From Brachybacterium subflavum (lineage in GTDB: Bacteria > Actinomycetota > Actinomycetes > Actinomycetales > Dermabacteraceae): a stretch of 64,000 nucleotides of DNA. How positions within the stretch are numbered: position 1 is the stretch's first letter; each line of letters opens with the position of its first letter. Below the pieces are notes generated by a model, which worked only from the letters and a program-made list of their open reading frames with translations, made no database searches and was not told the origin of the DNA. The DNA lies in contig NZ_VIGP01000006.1 in NCBI RefSeq assembly GCF_009299795.1, forward strand, positions 1 to 64,000, in the 5' to 3' direction. The translations under genes and the position numbers were made by a program. Positions 17,462 through 26,182 of the stretch are shown in pieces.

Positions 17462-18889
17462 ATGGGCATGATGCGCAACATGGCTCTGCTCGCCCTGTTG
17501 CCGGTGCTCGTGACGATCGGCGCGATCCTCGCGCGGCGCTCGACCCTCGCCGCCGCCGTGCTCGGACTGGCCACGGCGATCGTGCTCACGGCTGGGGTCT
17601 TCCGCGCCGACGCCGGCCGCTGGTCCGAGGCGGCGGGCGCCTGGGTTCCTGTGCTCGCCGAGGTGCTCGTCATCATCTTCGGCGGGCTCCTGCTCGCCGA
17701 GGCGATGACCCGCACCGGCAGGCAGGAGCGCATCGCCCGCTGGGTCGGCGGAGCCCTCGGGAGCGGCCCGGGCGCGGCGCTCGCCGTGGTGCACGGCGTC
17801 GCGCCCTTCGCGGAGTCCGTGACCGGTTTCGGGATCGGCGTGACCCTCGCGATCCCGCTGCTGCTGGGGTGCGGCTTCTCGAGCCGGACCTCGGCGGCCG
17901 TCGGGCTCCTCGGTCTGTGCGCCGTGCCCTGGGGGTCGATGGGGCCCGGCGTGCTCATCGCCGCGCACCTCGGCGGGCTCGGCGACCAGCAGCTCGGAGT
18001 GGCGACCGCGATCGCCAACGGCCCTGTGTTCCTCGCCGTCGGCGTGGTCGTCGCCCTGCTCACCGCGCCGCGGAGCGCACGCGAGCGGGCCCTCGCGGTG
18101 ATCGCGGCCGTCGGCTCCGGCCTGATGCTGTGGGCGGCTGTGCTGCTCACGAACCTGCTCGTCGGCACGGCTCCCGCCGGAGCGCTCGGGGCGCTCCTCA
18201 CTCTCGGCGCGCATCTGCTCGTGCACCGGCTGCGCGGAGCGCGGCTGCGCGGGGACGCCGCCCTCCTGCGGGCCTTGGCCCCTTACGCGGTGCTGCTGGG
18301 CGGCGTGCTCGGTGCGACCGCCCTCCTCGCCGCGGTGGGGGCCGACGGCGAGGGCTGGCACCTGCTCGCCTCGCCCGCGCTCTGGCTGATCCTCGCTGTG
18401 CTCGCCACCACCCGGGGCGGACTGCTCGTCCCCGCCCTCGCCGCCGCCGCGCGGCGCTGGCTGCAGGTGGGCCCCGCGAACGGGCTGCTGATGGCGCTCG
18501 GCATCGTCATGGCCACCAGCGGCATGGCCGGGGCGCTCGCGCTCGCCGCCTCCCACCTGGGGCCGGCCTATGCGCTGGTCGTGGCCCCCGTCGGCGCGCT
18601 CGGCGGCTATCTCACCGGGTCGAACAGCTCCGCGAACGCCATGTTCGCCGCCCCGCAGGCGCAGATCGCCCCGCTCGTCGGCATCCCGACGCTCTGGGCG
18701 ATCGCGGTGCAGAACGCCGCCGCGGGCATCTTCCTCATGCCCTCGCCCGCGAAGATCGAGCTCGCCGCGCAGCTCTGCCCGGATCCCGCCGAGGCCCGCC
18801 GGGCCGTGGCGCCCGTGCTCAGCGCCGCGCTCGTCTCCCTCGCGGCGCTCACGGCGGGACTCGTCGTCGCGCTCGCGCTCGCCGCGTGA
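17462..18889 (+). CDS. LctP-family permease, second copy
   Basis: This 475-residue membrane protein has ~12 hydrophobic segments. It is related to lactate permease but shorter and divergent: AEVLVIIFGGLLLAEAM, HGVAPFAESVTGFGIGVTLAIP and LTGSNSSANAMFAAPQAQIA correspond to the conserved LctP blocks (EALAGFGTP and TGSDTSSNSLFG in the copy at 10545). The ATG at 17462 is preceded by GGAG at good spacing. Substrate is probably a small hydroxy- or keto-acid; lactate itself is not assured. It is divergent from an XRE-cupin regulator gene, the likely controller. The ~290 bp after it hold no gene I can support and include the leader of the downstream PTS gene. Confidence 0.82.
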   Translation: MGMMRNMALLALLPVLVTIGAILARRSTLAAAVLGLATAIVLTAGVFRADAGRWSEAAGAWVPVLAEVLVIIFGGLLLAEAMTRTGRQERIARWVGGALGSGPGAALAVVHGVAPFAESVTGFGIGVTLAIPLLLGCGFSSRTSAAVGLLGLCAVPWGSMGPGVLIAAHLGGLGDQQLGVATAIANGPVFLAVGVVVALLTAPRSARERALAVIAAVGSGLMLWAAVLLTNLLVGTAPAGALGALLTLGAHLLVHRLRGARLRGDAALLRALAPYAVLLGGVLGATALLAAVGADGEGWHLLASPALWLILAVLATTRGGLLVPALAAAARRWLQVGPANGLLMALGIVMATSGMAGALALAASHLGPAYALVVAPVGALGGYLTGSNSSANAMFAAPQAQIAPLVGIPTLWAIAVQNAAAGIFLMPSPAKIELAAQLCPDPAEARRAVAPVLSAALVSLAALTAGLVVALALAA

Positions 18890-19177
18890 GCGGGGGCGCA
18901 TGTGCGCGGCGGGGTCGTCGAGACCGCGTGACAGTGAAGCGGCGGCGGCCGTGGGCGGTCCGCTGACGACCGACGGTCGGCGATCGGGGTGAGCCTGCAC
19001 ACGGGGCGTTCCGGCCCGCGCGGAGGATGCCCACGTCAGAGCCTCATGCTGGGGTCGTCGCAGAACGGGGCGCCGCGAGCAGTGCGCGCGAGCATGCACC
19101 ATGGGACGCGATCCTGACCGTTCGGTCGCCGTTACGCCCACAATCGAGCGTCGGGGCCGCTCTCCCCGAAGGCAACG

Positions 19178-21151
19178 ATGAAGTTCTTCCAACGACTCGG
19201 CAGGTCCCTCATGCTGCCGGTGGCGGTTCTGCCCGTGGCCGCGATCCTCAGCGGCCTCGGCTACTGGATCCTCACCGCGACCGGCAACGACACCAACATC
19301 GCGGGCGTCTTCCTGAAGACCGCCGGCAGCGCGCTGCTGGACCACCTCCCGCTCCTCTTCGCCATCGGCGTCTCGATCGGCATGGCGACCAAGCCCGACG
19401 GGACGTCGGCCCTCTCGGGACTGGTCTCCTGGCTGACGGTGACGACCTTGCTCTCGCCCGACAACGTCGCACTGTTCAAGAGCATCGACGTCTCCCAGGT
19501 GAATCCCGCCTTCGACCAGATCGAGAACGTGTTCGTGGGGATCCTCTGCGGTCTCATCGGCGCCTGGACGTACGACCACTTCAAGGACACGAAGCTGCCC
19601 GACGCGCTGTCGTTCTTCTCCGGCAAGCGCTCGGTCGCCATCGTCTCCGCCGGCATCTCGCTCGTGCTCGCCCTGGTGCTGTTCTTCCTGTGGCCGCTCG
19701 TGTTCAGCGGCCTCGTCGCCTTCGGCGAGTTCACCCTGACCCTCGGCCCCGTGGGCGTGGGCATCTACGGCTTCCTCAACCGACTGCTCATCCCGTTCGG
19801 CCTGCACCACGCCCTGAACTCGGTGTTCTGGTTCGACGTCGCGGGCATCAACGACCTCAACAACTTCCTGAGCGGCACGGGCACCTACGGCGAGACCGGC
19901 CAGTACATGGCCGGGTTCTTCCCGATCATGATGTTCGGCCTTCCCGGCGCCGCCCTCGCGATGTACACGACCGCGAAGACCAGCCGCCGCAAGATCGCCG
20001 CGGGCGTGCTGCTCTCGAGCGCGATCGCCGCGTTCTTCGTCGGCGTCACCGAGCCGCTCGAGTTCTCCTTCATGTTCCTGGCGCCGGGCCTGTACGTGGT
20101 GCACGCCCTGTTCACCGGCATCTCGATGGCGATCACGGCCGCGCTTCCGGTCCGCATGGGCTTCGGCTTCTCCGGCGGGTTCATCGACCTCGCGCTGGGC
20201 TGGGTGAACCCGATGGCCCAGAACCCCTGGGCGCTGCCGGTGATGGGCGTGTTCTGGTTCGTCGTCTACTTCCTGTCCTTCCGCTTCATCATCCGCCGCT
20301 TCGACCTCAAGACCATCGGCCGCGAGGACGGCGACCCGGAGGACGAGGAGTCCGAGGACGCGGCCGGCGCGGTCACCGGCGATGCGAAGTACCTCGCCGT
20401 CGCCACGGCGTTCCTCGCCGCCCTCGGCGGTCGCGAGAACATCCTGGATCTCGAGAACTGCGCGACCCGCCTGCGCATGCAGGTGGCCGACGCCTCCGTC
20501 GTCGACGAGGCCGCGCTGAAGAGGGCGGGCGCCGCGGGCACCATGAAGCCCGGGCGCGGCTCCGTGCAGGTCATCTACGGGACCAACGTCCAGTTCGTGA
20601 AGGACGCGATGGACGACGTGATGAGCGGACGCGCGCAGACGCTCGATGCCGCGGAGGCCGAGGCGATCGCCGCCGGCTCCGCGAGCAGCGGCGGGAGCTC
20701 TCAGGGCGGCGTCGCGACCGCCGCTCGCACCACCCACCTGGTGCGCCTGCGCCAGGCGCTCGAGGGCACCGCAGTGCCGCTCGCGGACGTCCCGGACCCG
20801 ACCTTCGCGCAGGAGATCATGGGCCCCGGCATCGCCGTGCAGCCCGCCGAGGACCTCGCCGACGCCGTGGTCATCGCCCCGGCCGCAGGCACCGTGCAGC
20901 ACGTCTTCGACACCGGGCACGCCCTCGCCCTCACCCTCGACGACGGCACCGAGGTGCTCATCCACGTGGGCCTGGACACCGTCGCCATGAAGGGCCGCGG
21001 CTTCGAGGCCCTCGTGGCGACCGGCGATCGCGTGGTCGCGGGCATGCCGCTGCTGCGCGTCGACCTGGCCGCAGTGCGGGCCGACGGCCACCCGACGATC
21101 ACCCCGATCGTCGTCCTCAACGACGCCGACGCGGTCGTCGAGTTGGTCTGA
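19178..21151 (+). CDS. nagE: PTS N-acetylglucosamine-type transporter, IICBA
   Basis: This single-chain PTS permease has domain order IIC (1-~375), IIB (~395-475) and IIA (~520-657), 657 residues in all. N-terminal FFQRLGRSLMLPVAVLPVAA and LLIPFGLHHALNSVFWF are typical of the glucose/GlcNAc class, and the latter block is NagE-like. Phospho-Cys428 lies in ENCATRLRM and phospho-His596 in EVLIHVGLDTV. It imports and phosphorylates an amino sugar (GlcNAc most likely, glucose possible). The ATG at 19178 has GAAGG upstream. It stands alone: no nagA or nagB is adjacent. A long hairpin lies 26 bp after the stop. Confidence 0.9.
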   Translation: MKFFQRLGRSLMLPVAVLPVAAILSGLGYWILTATGNDTNIAGVFLKTAGSALLDHLPLLFAIGVSIGMATKPDGTSALSGLVSWLTVTTLLSPDNVALFKSIDVSQVNPAFDQIENVFVGILCGLIGAWTYDHFKDTKLPDALSFFSGKRSVAIVSAGISLVLALVLFFLWPLVFSGLVAFGEFTLTLGPVGVGIYGFLNRLLIPFGLHHALNSVFWFDVAGINDLNNFLSGTGTYGETGQYMAGFFPIMMFGLPGAALAMYTTAKTSRRKIAAGVLLSSAIAAFFVGVTEPLEFSFMFLAPGLYVVHALFTGISMAITAALPVRMGFGFSGGFIDLALGWVNPMAQNPWALPVMGVFWFVVYFLSFRFIIRRFDLKTIGREDGDPEDEESEDAAGAVTGDAKYLAVATAFLAALGGRENILDLENCATRLRMQVADASVVDEAALKRAGAAGTMKPGRGSVQVIYGTNVQFVKDAMDDVMSGRAQTLDAAEAEAIAAGSASSGGSSQGGVATAARTTHLVRLRQALEGTAVPLADVPDPTFAQEIMGPGIAVQPAEDLADAVVIAPAAGTVQHVFDTGHALALTLDDGTEVLIHVGLDTVAMKGRGFEALVATGDRVVAGMPLLRVDLAAVRADGHPTITPIVVLNDADAVVELV

Positions 21152-21177
21152 GCCAGGGACCGGCCTCGCCCAGGCCC

Positions 21178-21221
21178 GGGGCCGGCCTCCCCGTGTCCGA
21201 CCACGGGCAGAGGCCGGCCCC
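21178..21221 (+). terminator. Long double-hairpin terminator after nagE
   Basis: GGGGCCGGCCTC (21178-21189) pairs perfectly with GAGGCCGGCCCC (21210-21221). Inside the loop CCCGTG (21190-21195) pairs with CACGGG (21202-21207), so the stem can extend almost without interruption. There is no T tract. Its strength and its place 26 bp after the stop support termination. Confidence 0.75.
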
Positions 21222-21278
21222 GCGCCCTCCCACCGCTGGGGGGATGACCCCGGGAGCGCGGGATGGGACGCTTGACGC

Positions 21279-22307
21279 ATGTCCCTCCTCCTCTCCCCGG
21301 TGCCGATCCTGCTGGTCGTCCTCCTGATCCTGTCCCTGCGCAGGGACGCGCGCTGGACGGGCAACGCCTTCCTGCTGTCCCTGACGGCGCTCACGGTCCT
21401 CTTCGCGCTGGCCGCGGGATCCGACAGCGCCGCCGGCGCGCTCGTGGGCGGCCTGGTGGTGCTGCTCGTCGTGCTCTCCCCACTGCTCACGCTCGTGCTC
21501 ATCGGCTTCCTGATCGCCAACGGCGTGTTCATGATGCGCAAGGAGGGTCGGAGCCTGGGGAACCTGCTGTCCCTGCTGGCAGGTCTCGGACTGCTGACCG
21601 TCATCGTCGGCGCCGTGATCTCGCTCCGCTTCGCCGCGGAGCACCCGTGGCTCTTCGCCGTCCTCACGTTCGTGGCCCTGCTGGGCACATGGGCCGGGTA
21701 CGTGCTCACCTCATACCTCGTCTACGACGTGGTCTACGCCTGGATCGCCTCGCGCACCCGCGCCCGCTACGTGATGGTGCACGGCTCGGGCCTCATCCGC
21801 GGCAGGGTGCCCAAGCTGCTGGCCAACAGGGTCGACGCGGGCATCGCGCACTGGAGGCGGATCCGCGAGGAGCACCCGGACGCGCTGCTCGTCCTCTCCG
21901 GGGGCCAGGGGCCCGACGAGCCCCGCTCGGAGGCCTCGGCGATGGCCGAGCACGCGCGCGAGCAGGGCGTCCCGCAGGAGGCGATCGTGCTCGAGGACCG
22001 CTCCCGCACCACCGAGGAGAACCTGCGCAACACCCGCGGGCTCGTCGGCACCGTGCTCCCGGCCGACGGGCCCGGCCTCACGGTCACCAGCAGCTATCAC
22101 GTGCTGCGCACGGCCGCCCTCGCCCGGCGCGTGGGCCTGGACGCGCAGGTCGCCCCCGCGCGCACCGCCGGCTACTTCTGGCCGAGCGCGTTCCTGCGCG
22201 AGGTCGTCGCGCTCGTGAGCAGGCACAAGATCCTGCACATCGTGGTCGCCGCGCTGTTCTGCGTGCCGCTCCCGTTCCTCCTCGCGCTCGTCGTCGCCAA
22301 CGCCTGA
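21279..22307 (+). CDS. YdcF-family membrane protein (DUF218, SanA-like)
   Basis: The 342-residue protein begins with four hydrophobic segments (about residues 1-165). A DUF218 domain follows (VMVHGSGLIRGRVPKLLANRVD..., LVLSGGQGPDEPRSEASAMAEHA, EDRSRTTEENLRNT, VTSSYHVLRTAALARRVG), then a final membrane helix. The DUF218 fold is linked to cell-envelope barrier functions (SanA, YdcF, ElyC), but the reaction is not known. The motif SGGQG-DE..SEA and the Arg/Thr/Glu helix are the conserved ligand-binding parts. It stands alone between a terminator and the convergent aldehyde dehydrogenase gene. Confidence 0.85.
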   Translation: MSLLLSPVPILLVVLLILSLRRDARWTGNAFLLSLTALTVLFALAAGSDSAAGALVGGLVVLLVVLSPLLTLVLIGFLIANGVFMMRKEGRSLGNLLSLLAGLGLLTVIVGAVISLRFAAEHPWLFAVLTFVALLGTWAGYVLTSYLVYDVVYAWIASRTRARYVMVHGSGLIRGRVPKLLANRVDAGIAHWRRIREEHPDALLVLSGGQGPDEPRSEASAMAEHAREQGVPQEAIVLEDRSRTTEENLRNTRGLVGTVLPADGPGLTVTSSYHVLRTAALARRVGLDAQVAPARTAGYFWPSAFLREVVALVSRHKILHIVVAALFCVPLPFLLALVVANA

Positions 22308-22355
22308 GGTCCGGGAGCCGGGCGGGCCGACGGCAGGGTCAGTACGCCGTGCTGA

Positions 22356-23897
22356 TCAGCGCAGGCCGGAGAGCCTGCGCATGAGCGCCGTGCCGAGCTG
22401 CGAGAACGGCGGGCGCATGAGCGCGAGCGAGTCCGGTCGCAGAGGCTTGCGCAGCACGGGCTTGGAGCGGCTGAACGTCTCGAACGAGAAGCGCCCGTGA
22501 TAGGCGCCGATGCCGCTCTCGCCCACCCCGCCGAACGGCAGCGTGGGCGTCGCGACCTGGATCAGGCCCGCGCCCTCGACGACGGCTCCGGACGAGCTCC
22601 TGCGCGCGAACTCGTCCGCGATCCGGCGCGATGCCGTGAAGAGGTAGAGAGCGAGCGGCTTCTCGCCCGCGTTCACGAAGGCGATCGCCTCCTCGGGGCC
22701 GCCGACGGGCACGATCGGGAGGATCGGTCCGAAGATCTCCTCGCGCATCACCGCCGGCGTGTTCGCCTCGGTGCGGGAGGCACCGGGGGAGTCGGGCTCG
22801 CCCATGACCAGCACCGTCGGCTCGATGTACAGGTCCTCGCGGTCCACGCTCCCGCCGAGCGCGACGCGACCGGCGCCCTTCCCGTCGGCCGCCTCGATGT
22901 ATCCGGCGAGCCGGTCGAGGTGCCGCGGGGCGACGATGCGCCCGAAGTCGGGACTGCGCGAGGGGTCCTGGCCCCACAGCGCGGCGATCGCGCGCCGCAG
23001 TGCCGCGACCAGGGGCTCGATGAGCTCCGGGGTGGTGAGCACGTGGTCGGGCGCGACGCAGGTCTGACCGGCGTTGACGAACTTCGCCCACGCCAGCTGC
23101 TGCGCGACCTGCTCGAGATGCGCGGCGTCGTCGACCCATACGGGGCACTTGCCGCCCAGTTCGAGCGTCACCGGGGTCAGGTGCTTCGCGGCGGCCGCCA
23201 TCACGATCCGGCCGACGCTCCCGTTCCCGGTGTACACGATGTGGTCGAAGCGCTCCTCGAGCAGCATCGTGGTCTCCGGGGCGCCGCCCTCGACCACGGG
23301 GAACGCCTCGGCGTCGAGGTAGCGGGGGAGCAGGCGCGCGAGCACCGCGGAGACGGTCGGCGTGACCTCGCTGGGCTTGACCACGGCCGTGCTGCCGGCG
23401 GCGATGATCCCCACCAGGGGCGCCAGCAGCAGCTGCACCGGATAGTTCCAGGGGGAGATCACGAGGATCGTGCCCAGCGGCTCGGGCAGCAGATGGGCGG
23501 CGGCCGGCCGGAGCATGAGCGGCAGAGGCGCACGGCGCGGTCTCGACCAGCTCTCGAGGCTGCGCAGGGCGTCCTGGATCTCGGACATGACCGGGTAGAC
23601 CTCGGTGAGGCGGAACTCGGTCGCGCTCTTGCCGAGGTCGGCATCGACCGCCGCCTCGAGCTCGGCGTGGTGCGCCCTGAGCAGGGCGCGAAGGCCCTGC
23701 AGCTGGGCGCGTCGGAAGACGGGGGAGCGGCTCGCTCCGCGTGCGAACGCCCGGCGCGCGCCGTCGACGCGCGCGCGGATCAGTGCAGGATCGGTGGTGG
23801 GGGCGCGGTCTGCTTCGCGCCTGGCACGGCGCGAGGGAGCGGGCGAGGGGGAGCCCGGTGCCCGCGCACCAGTCGCAGACGAGTCGGTCGCTGGCAT
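22356..23897 (-). CDS. Aldehyde dehydrogenase (class 3-like)
   Basis: NAD(P)-dependent oxidation of an aldehyde to the acid. The 513-residue protein has the Rossmann motif TYGN-type loop (VYTGNGSVGR), the general base Glu246 in TLELGGKCP and the nucleophile Cys280 in FVNAGQTCVAPDHV. ISPWNYPVQLLLAPL and the C-terminal helices resemble class 3 (fatty/aromatic aldehyde or coniferyl aldehyde) dehydrogenases, which are tuned to hydrophobic substrates. A ~30-residue Pro/Arg/Ala-rich N-terminal extension is outside the fold, so a later start cannot be excluded. It has no operon partner here. Confidence 0.92.
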   Translation of the reverse strand: MPATDSSATGARAPGSPSPAPSRRARREADRAPTTDPALIRARVDGARRAFARGASRSPVFRRAQLQGLRALLRAHHAELEAAVDADLGKSATEFRLTEVYPVMSEIQDALRSLESWSRPRRAPLPLMLRPAAAHLLPEPLGTILVISPWNYPVQLLLAPLVGIIAAGSTAVVKPSEVTPTVSAVLARLLPRYLDAEAFPVVEGGAPETTMLLEERFDHIVYTGNGSVGRIVMAAAAKHLTPVTLELGGKCPVWVDDAAHLEQVAQQLAWAKFVNAGQTCVAPDHVLTTPELIEPLVAALRRAIAALWGQDPSRSPDFGRIVAPRHLDRLAGYIEAADGKGAGRVALGGSVDREDLYIEPTVLVMGEPDSPGASRTEANTPAVMREEIFGPILPIVPVGGPEEAIAFVNAGEKPLALYLFTASRRIADEFARRSSSGAVVEGAGLIQVATPTLPFGGVGESGIGAYHGRFSFETFSRSKPVLRKPLRPDSLALMRPPFSQLGTALMRRLSGLR

Positions 23898-24042
23898 CGG
23901 TGCCTCCTGGACGGGCCGCGCGGGTGGCTGCTCCGGGCAGTCCTCCCATGGTCGCTTCGCGTTCGACAGTAGCGCGGAAGGGTGTCGGCCGGGCCCCGAG
24001 CCCCGGCCCGTCCGCCGCGCGCGGGCGAGCCGGGGCCGATGC

Positions 24043-24492
24043 TCACGCCGCGGTGCGCACGTCCAGCGACCAGGTGACCCCGAAGCGGTCGGTGAGCATG
24101 CCGAAGCCAGCGCTCCAGGCCGAGGCGGCGAGCGGCTCGATCACCCGCGCGCCCTCGGCCAGGCCGTCCCAGATCGGCTGCAGCTCCTCGAGGGAGGCGG
24201 CGCTCGCCGAGAGGAAGAACGGCTGGTCGGTGAGGGTGGCGCCGTTCTCGCGGCGGGTGTCGGAGGGGAAGGCGTTCTCGCGCCCGGGGATGTCGTACGC
24301 CATCAGCCGCACGCCGTCCTCGGAGCTCAGGCTCCCGAACACGACCTTGTCCGCGTCGGGCGATCCATCGGGCATGCCGAGCTCCCCGTAGGTGGTCGTG
24401 GAGACCTCGCCGCCGAACACGCCGCGGTAGACGTCGAGCGCGGCGCGCGCGGTGCCGGGCAGGTTCAGGTGAGGGGTGGTGGAGATGCTCAT
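24043..24492 (-). CDS. VOC-family protein (PhnB/glyoxalase-like)
   Basis: The 149-residue protein of the vicinal-oxygen-chelate fold matches the PhnB-type subfamily: LNLPGTARAALDVYRGVFGGEV at the start, LMAYDIPG in the middle, and MLTDRFGVTWSLDV at the end. Most members are annotated 3-demethylubiquinone-like or glyoxalase-like without a known substrate. It is divergent from a WYL-domain regulator gene with 127 bp between starts. Such pairing is frequent in actinobacteria and suggests that the regulator controls it. Confidence 0.87.
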   Translation of the reverse strand: MSISTTPHLNLPGTARAALDVYRGVFGGEVSTTTYGELGMPDGSPDADKVVFGSLSSEDGVRLMAYDIPGRENAFPSDTRRENGATLTDQPFFLSASAASLEELQPIWDGLAEGARVIEPLAASAWSAGFGMLTDRFGVTWSLDVRTAA

Positions 24493-24619
24493 GATCGATC
24501 CTCTCGGAGTCCGCGGACGAGCCGCGGTCGGTGCGGGCGACGGCGGTGGTGCCGTCGAGGACGACGATGCCGGGCGAAGAGGACAGGACGGGTCCTCTTC
24601 ATGGGGGAGGATCGGGAGC

Positions 24620-25588
24620 ATGCCCACCACCTCGTCCCGGACGCTCTCGCTGCTGTCTCTCCTGCAGGTGCCGCGCGCATGGACCGGGCCCGCGCTCGCC
24701 GACCGCCTGGGCGTCACCCCGCGCACGGTGCGCCGGGACGTGGACCGGCTGCGCGAGCTGGGGTATGCGATCCGCTCGACGAAGGGTCCCGTGGGCGGGT
24801 ACCGGCTGGACGCCGGAGAGCGGATGCCGCCCCTGCTCCTGGACGACGAGCAGGCGCTCGCGACCGCGGTGGCCCTGCGCACGGCGCCTGCGAGCGGGGT
24901 CGCCATCGAGGAGGCGTCGGCCCGTGCGCTCGCCACGATCCTGCAGGTCATGCCCGCTGCGGTCAGGAACCGGGCATCCGCTCTCGACCTCGATGTCGCG
25001 CCCGCGGCGGCGCGCGCCGACCCGGCGGTCCTCGAGGCGGTGAGCGCCGCTGCAGCGCGCCACGAGATCCTCCGCTTCGACTACCGCGGCTCGACCTGGC
25101 CTCGTCGCACGGAGCCCCACGGCCTCGTCGCCCGCCGAGGGCTCTGGTACCTCGTGGCCTGGGATCTCGAGCGCGAGGACTGGCGCACCTTCCGCCTGGA
25201 CCGGATGGCGCCGCGCACACCGTCGGGCCCGCGCTTCACGCCGCGCGAGCTGCCCACGGGCCACGCGGCGAGCTTCCTCTCCGCCCACCTCAAAGGGGAG
25301 CGCGAGACCGACCGCTGGCCCTGCGAGGGGACCGTCGAGATCGACCTGACGCTGTCCGAGCTCGCCTCCTGGCTGCCCGATGCGGACGTCGAGGAGATCG
25401 GGGACGGCCGGTGCCGCGCCGTGCTCGGCTCCTGGTCCTGGTCGGGCCTGCTCGCCCAGGTCATCCGTCTGGGCGCACCGTTCCGGGTGATCGGTCCGGC
25501 CGAGCTCTCCTCCGCGGCGCGCGAGGTGCACGAACGCCTGGCCGGTGCGATCGAGGACGTGGGAGGCTCTCGCCATGACCCCTGCTGA
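24620..25588 (+). CDS. HTH-WYL domain transcriptional regulator
   Basis: The 322-residue protein has a DeoR/HTH_11-type winged helix at ~5-60 (PALADRLGVTPRTVRRDVDRLRELGY with wing GPVGGYRL). A WYL domain follows (~140-210: ILRFDYRG...RTEPHGLVARRGLWYLVAWDLEREDWRTFRLDRM), then a C-terminal WCX-type extension. WYL proteins respond to nucleic acid or nucleotide signals in several studied cases. The start at 24620 has GGAGG 9 bp upstream. The following ydeI-like gene overlaps its 3' end by 14 nt, so both are probably one transcript. The divergent VOC gene is a likely target. Confidence 0.9.
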   Translation: MPTTSSRTLSLLSLLQVPRAWTGPALADRLGVTPRTVRRDVDRLRELGYAIRSTKGPVGGYRLDAGERMPPLLLDDEQALATAVALRTAPASGVAIEEASARALATILQVMPAAVRNRASALDLDVAPAAARADPAVLEAVSAAAARHEILRFDYRGSTWPRRTEPHGLVARRGLWYLVAWDLEREDWRTFRLDRMAPRTPSGPRFTPRELPTGHAASFLSAHLKGERETDRWPCEGTVEIDLTLSELASWLPDADVEEIGDGRCRAVLGSWSWSGLLAQVIRLGAPFRVIGPAELSSAAREVHERLAGAIEDVGGSRHDPC

Positions 25589-26144
25589 GCTCCCGCCCCC
25601 GCTCGTCGTCGCCGACGCCGCGGCCTGGCGCGCATGGCTCGACGCCCATGAGGACACCTCCGAGGGCGTCTGGCTGCTGCTCGCGAAGAAGGGCGGCAGC
25701 GGGCCGACGACCCTCACCTATCAGCAGGCGCTCGAGGAGGCCCTGTGCAGCGGATGGATCGACGGGCAGCGCCGCGCGCTCGACGCGCACTCCTTCCGCC
25801 AGCGCTATACCCCGCGCCGTCCGCGCTCGATCTGGTCGCAGCGCAACGTCGACATCATCGGCCGGCTGGAGGCCGCCTCACGGATGCGCGAGCGCGGACG
25901 GGCGGAGGTCGAGCGGGCGAAGGCCGACGGGCGCTGGGACAGCGCCTACGCCGGGGCGGCCAGCGCGCAGGTGCCGCCCGCGCTCGCGGAGGCGCTCGCC
26001 GCTTCACCCCGGGCCCGCGCAGCGTTCGACCTGCTCACGGGCAGCGCCCGCTACTCCGCCCTGCACCCGATCCTGAGCGCGACCCGCGAGGCGACCCGCC
26101 GCACCCGCATCGCCGCGCTCGTCGAACGGCTCGAGAAGGACTGA
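25575..26144 (+). CDS. YdeI/OmdA-family protein
   Basis: The 189-residue protein shows the family hallmarks: WLLLAKKGGSGPTTLTYQQALEEALCSGWIDGQRRALD (the GWIDG block) and the RRPRSIWSQRNVDIIGRL block. The C-terminal helical half (APPALAEAL..., LHPILSATREATRRTRIAALVERL) matches the OmdA/YdeI domain. Homologues are annotated as bacteriocin-protection or peptide-stress proteins, but the biochemical role is unclear. It starts inside the end of the WYL regulator gene with GGGAGG upstream, so it is translationally coupled. A strong hairpin lies 7 bp after the stop. Confidence 0.85.
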   Translation: MTPAELPPPLVVADAAAWRAWLDAHEDTSEGVWLLLAKKGGSGPTTLTYQQALEEALCSGWIDGQRRALDAHSFRQRYTPRRPRSIWSQRNVDIIGRLEAASRMRERGRAEVERAKADGRWDSAYAGAASAQVPPALAEALAASPRARAAFDLLTGSARYSALHPILSATREATRRTRIAALVERLEKD

Positions 26145-26150
26145 GGGCGC

Positions 26151-26174
26151 GGCCGACGGGTAGGACCGTCGGCC
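26151..26174. terminator. Bidirectional hairpin between convergent genes
   Basis: GGCCGACGG (26151-26159) pairs perfectly with CCGTCGGCC (26166-26174) around a 6-nt loop. It lies 7 bp after the ydeI-like stop and 8 bp before the end of the opposing kinase gene, so it can serve both. It is the clearest copy of the recurrent CCGTCGGCC motif. Confidence 0.78.
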
Positions 26175-26182
26175 CACCGGGC

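Noticed and set aside
16748-21709. Open frame of ~1650 codons on the - strand across the PTS and permease genes
   Set aside because: Low-complexity His/Glu/Gln/Gly composition, and the + strand genes across the same bases are well-supported transporters. It arises from GC-biased third positions.
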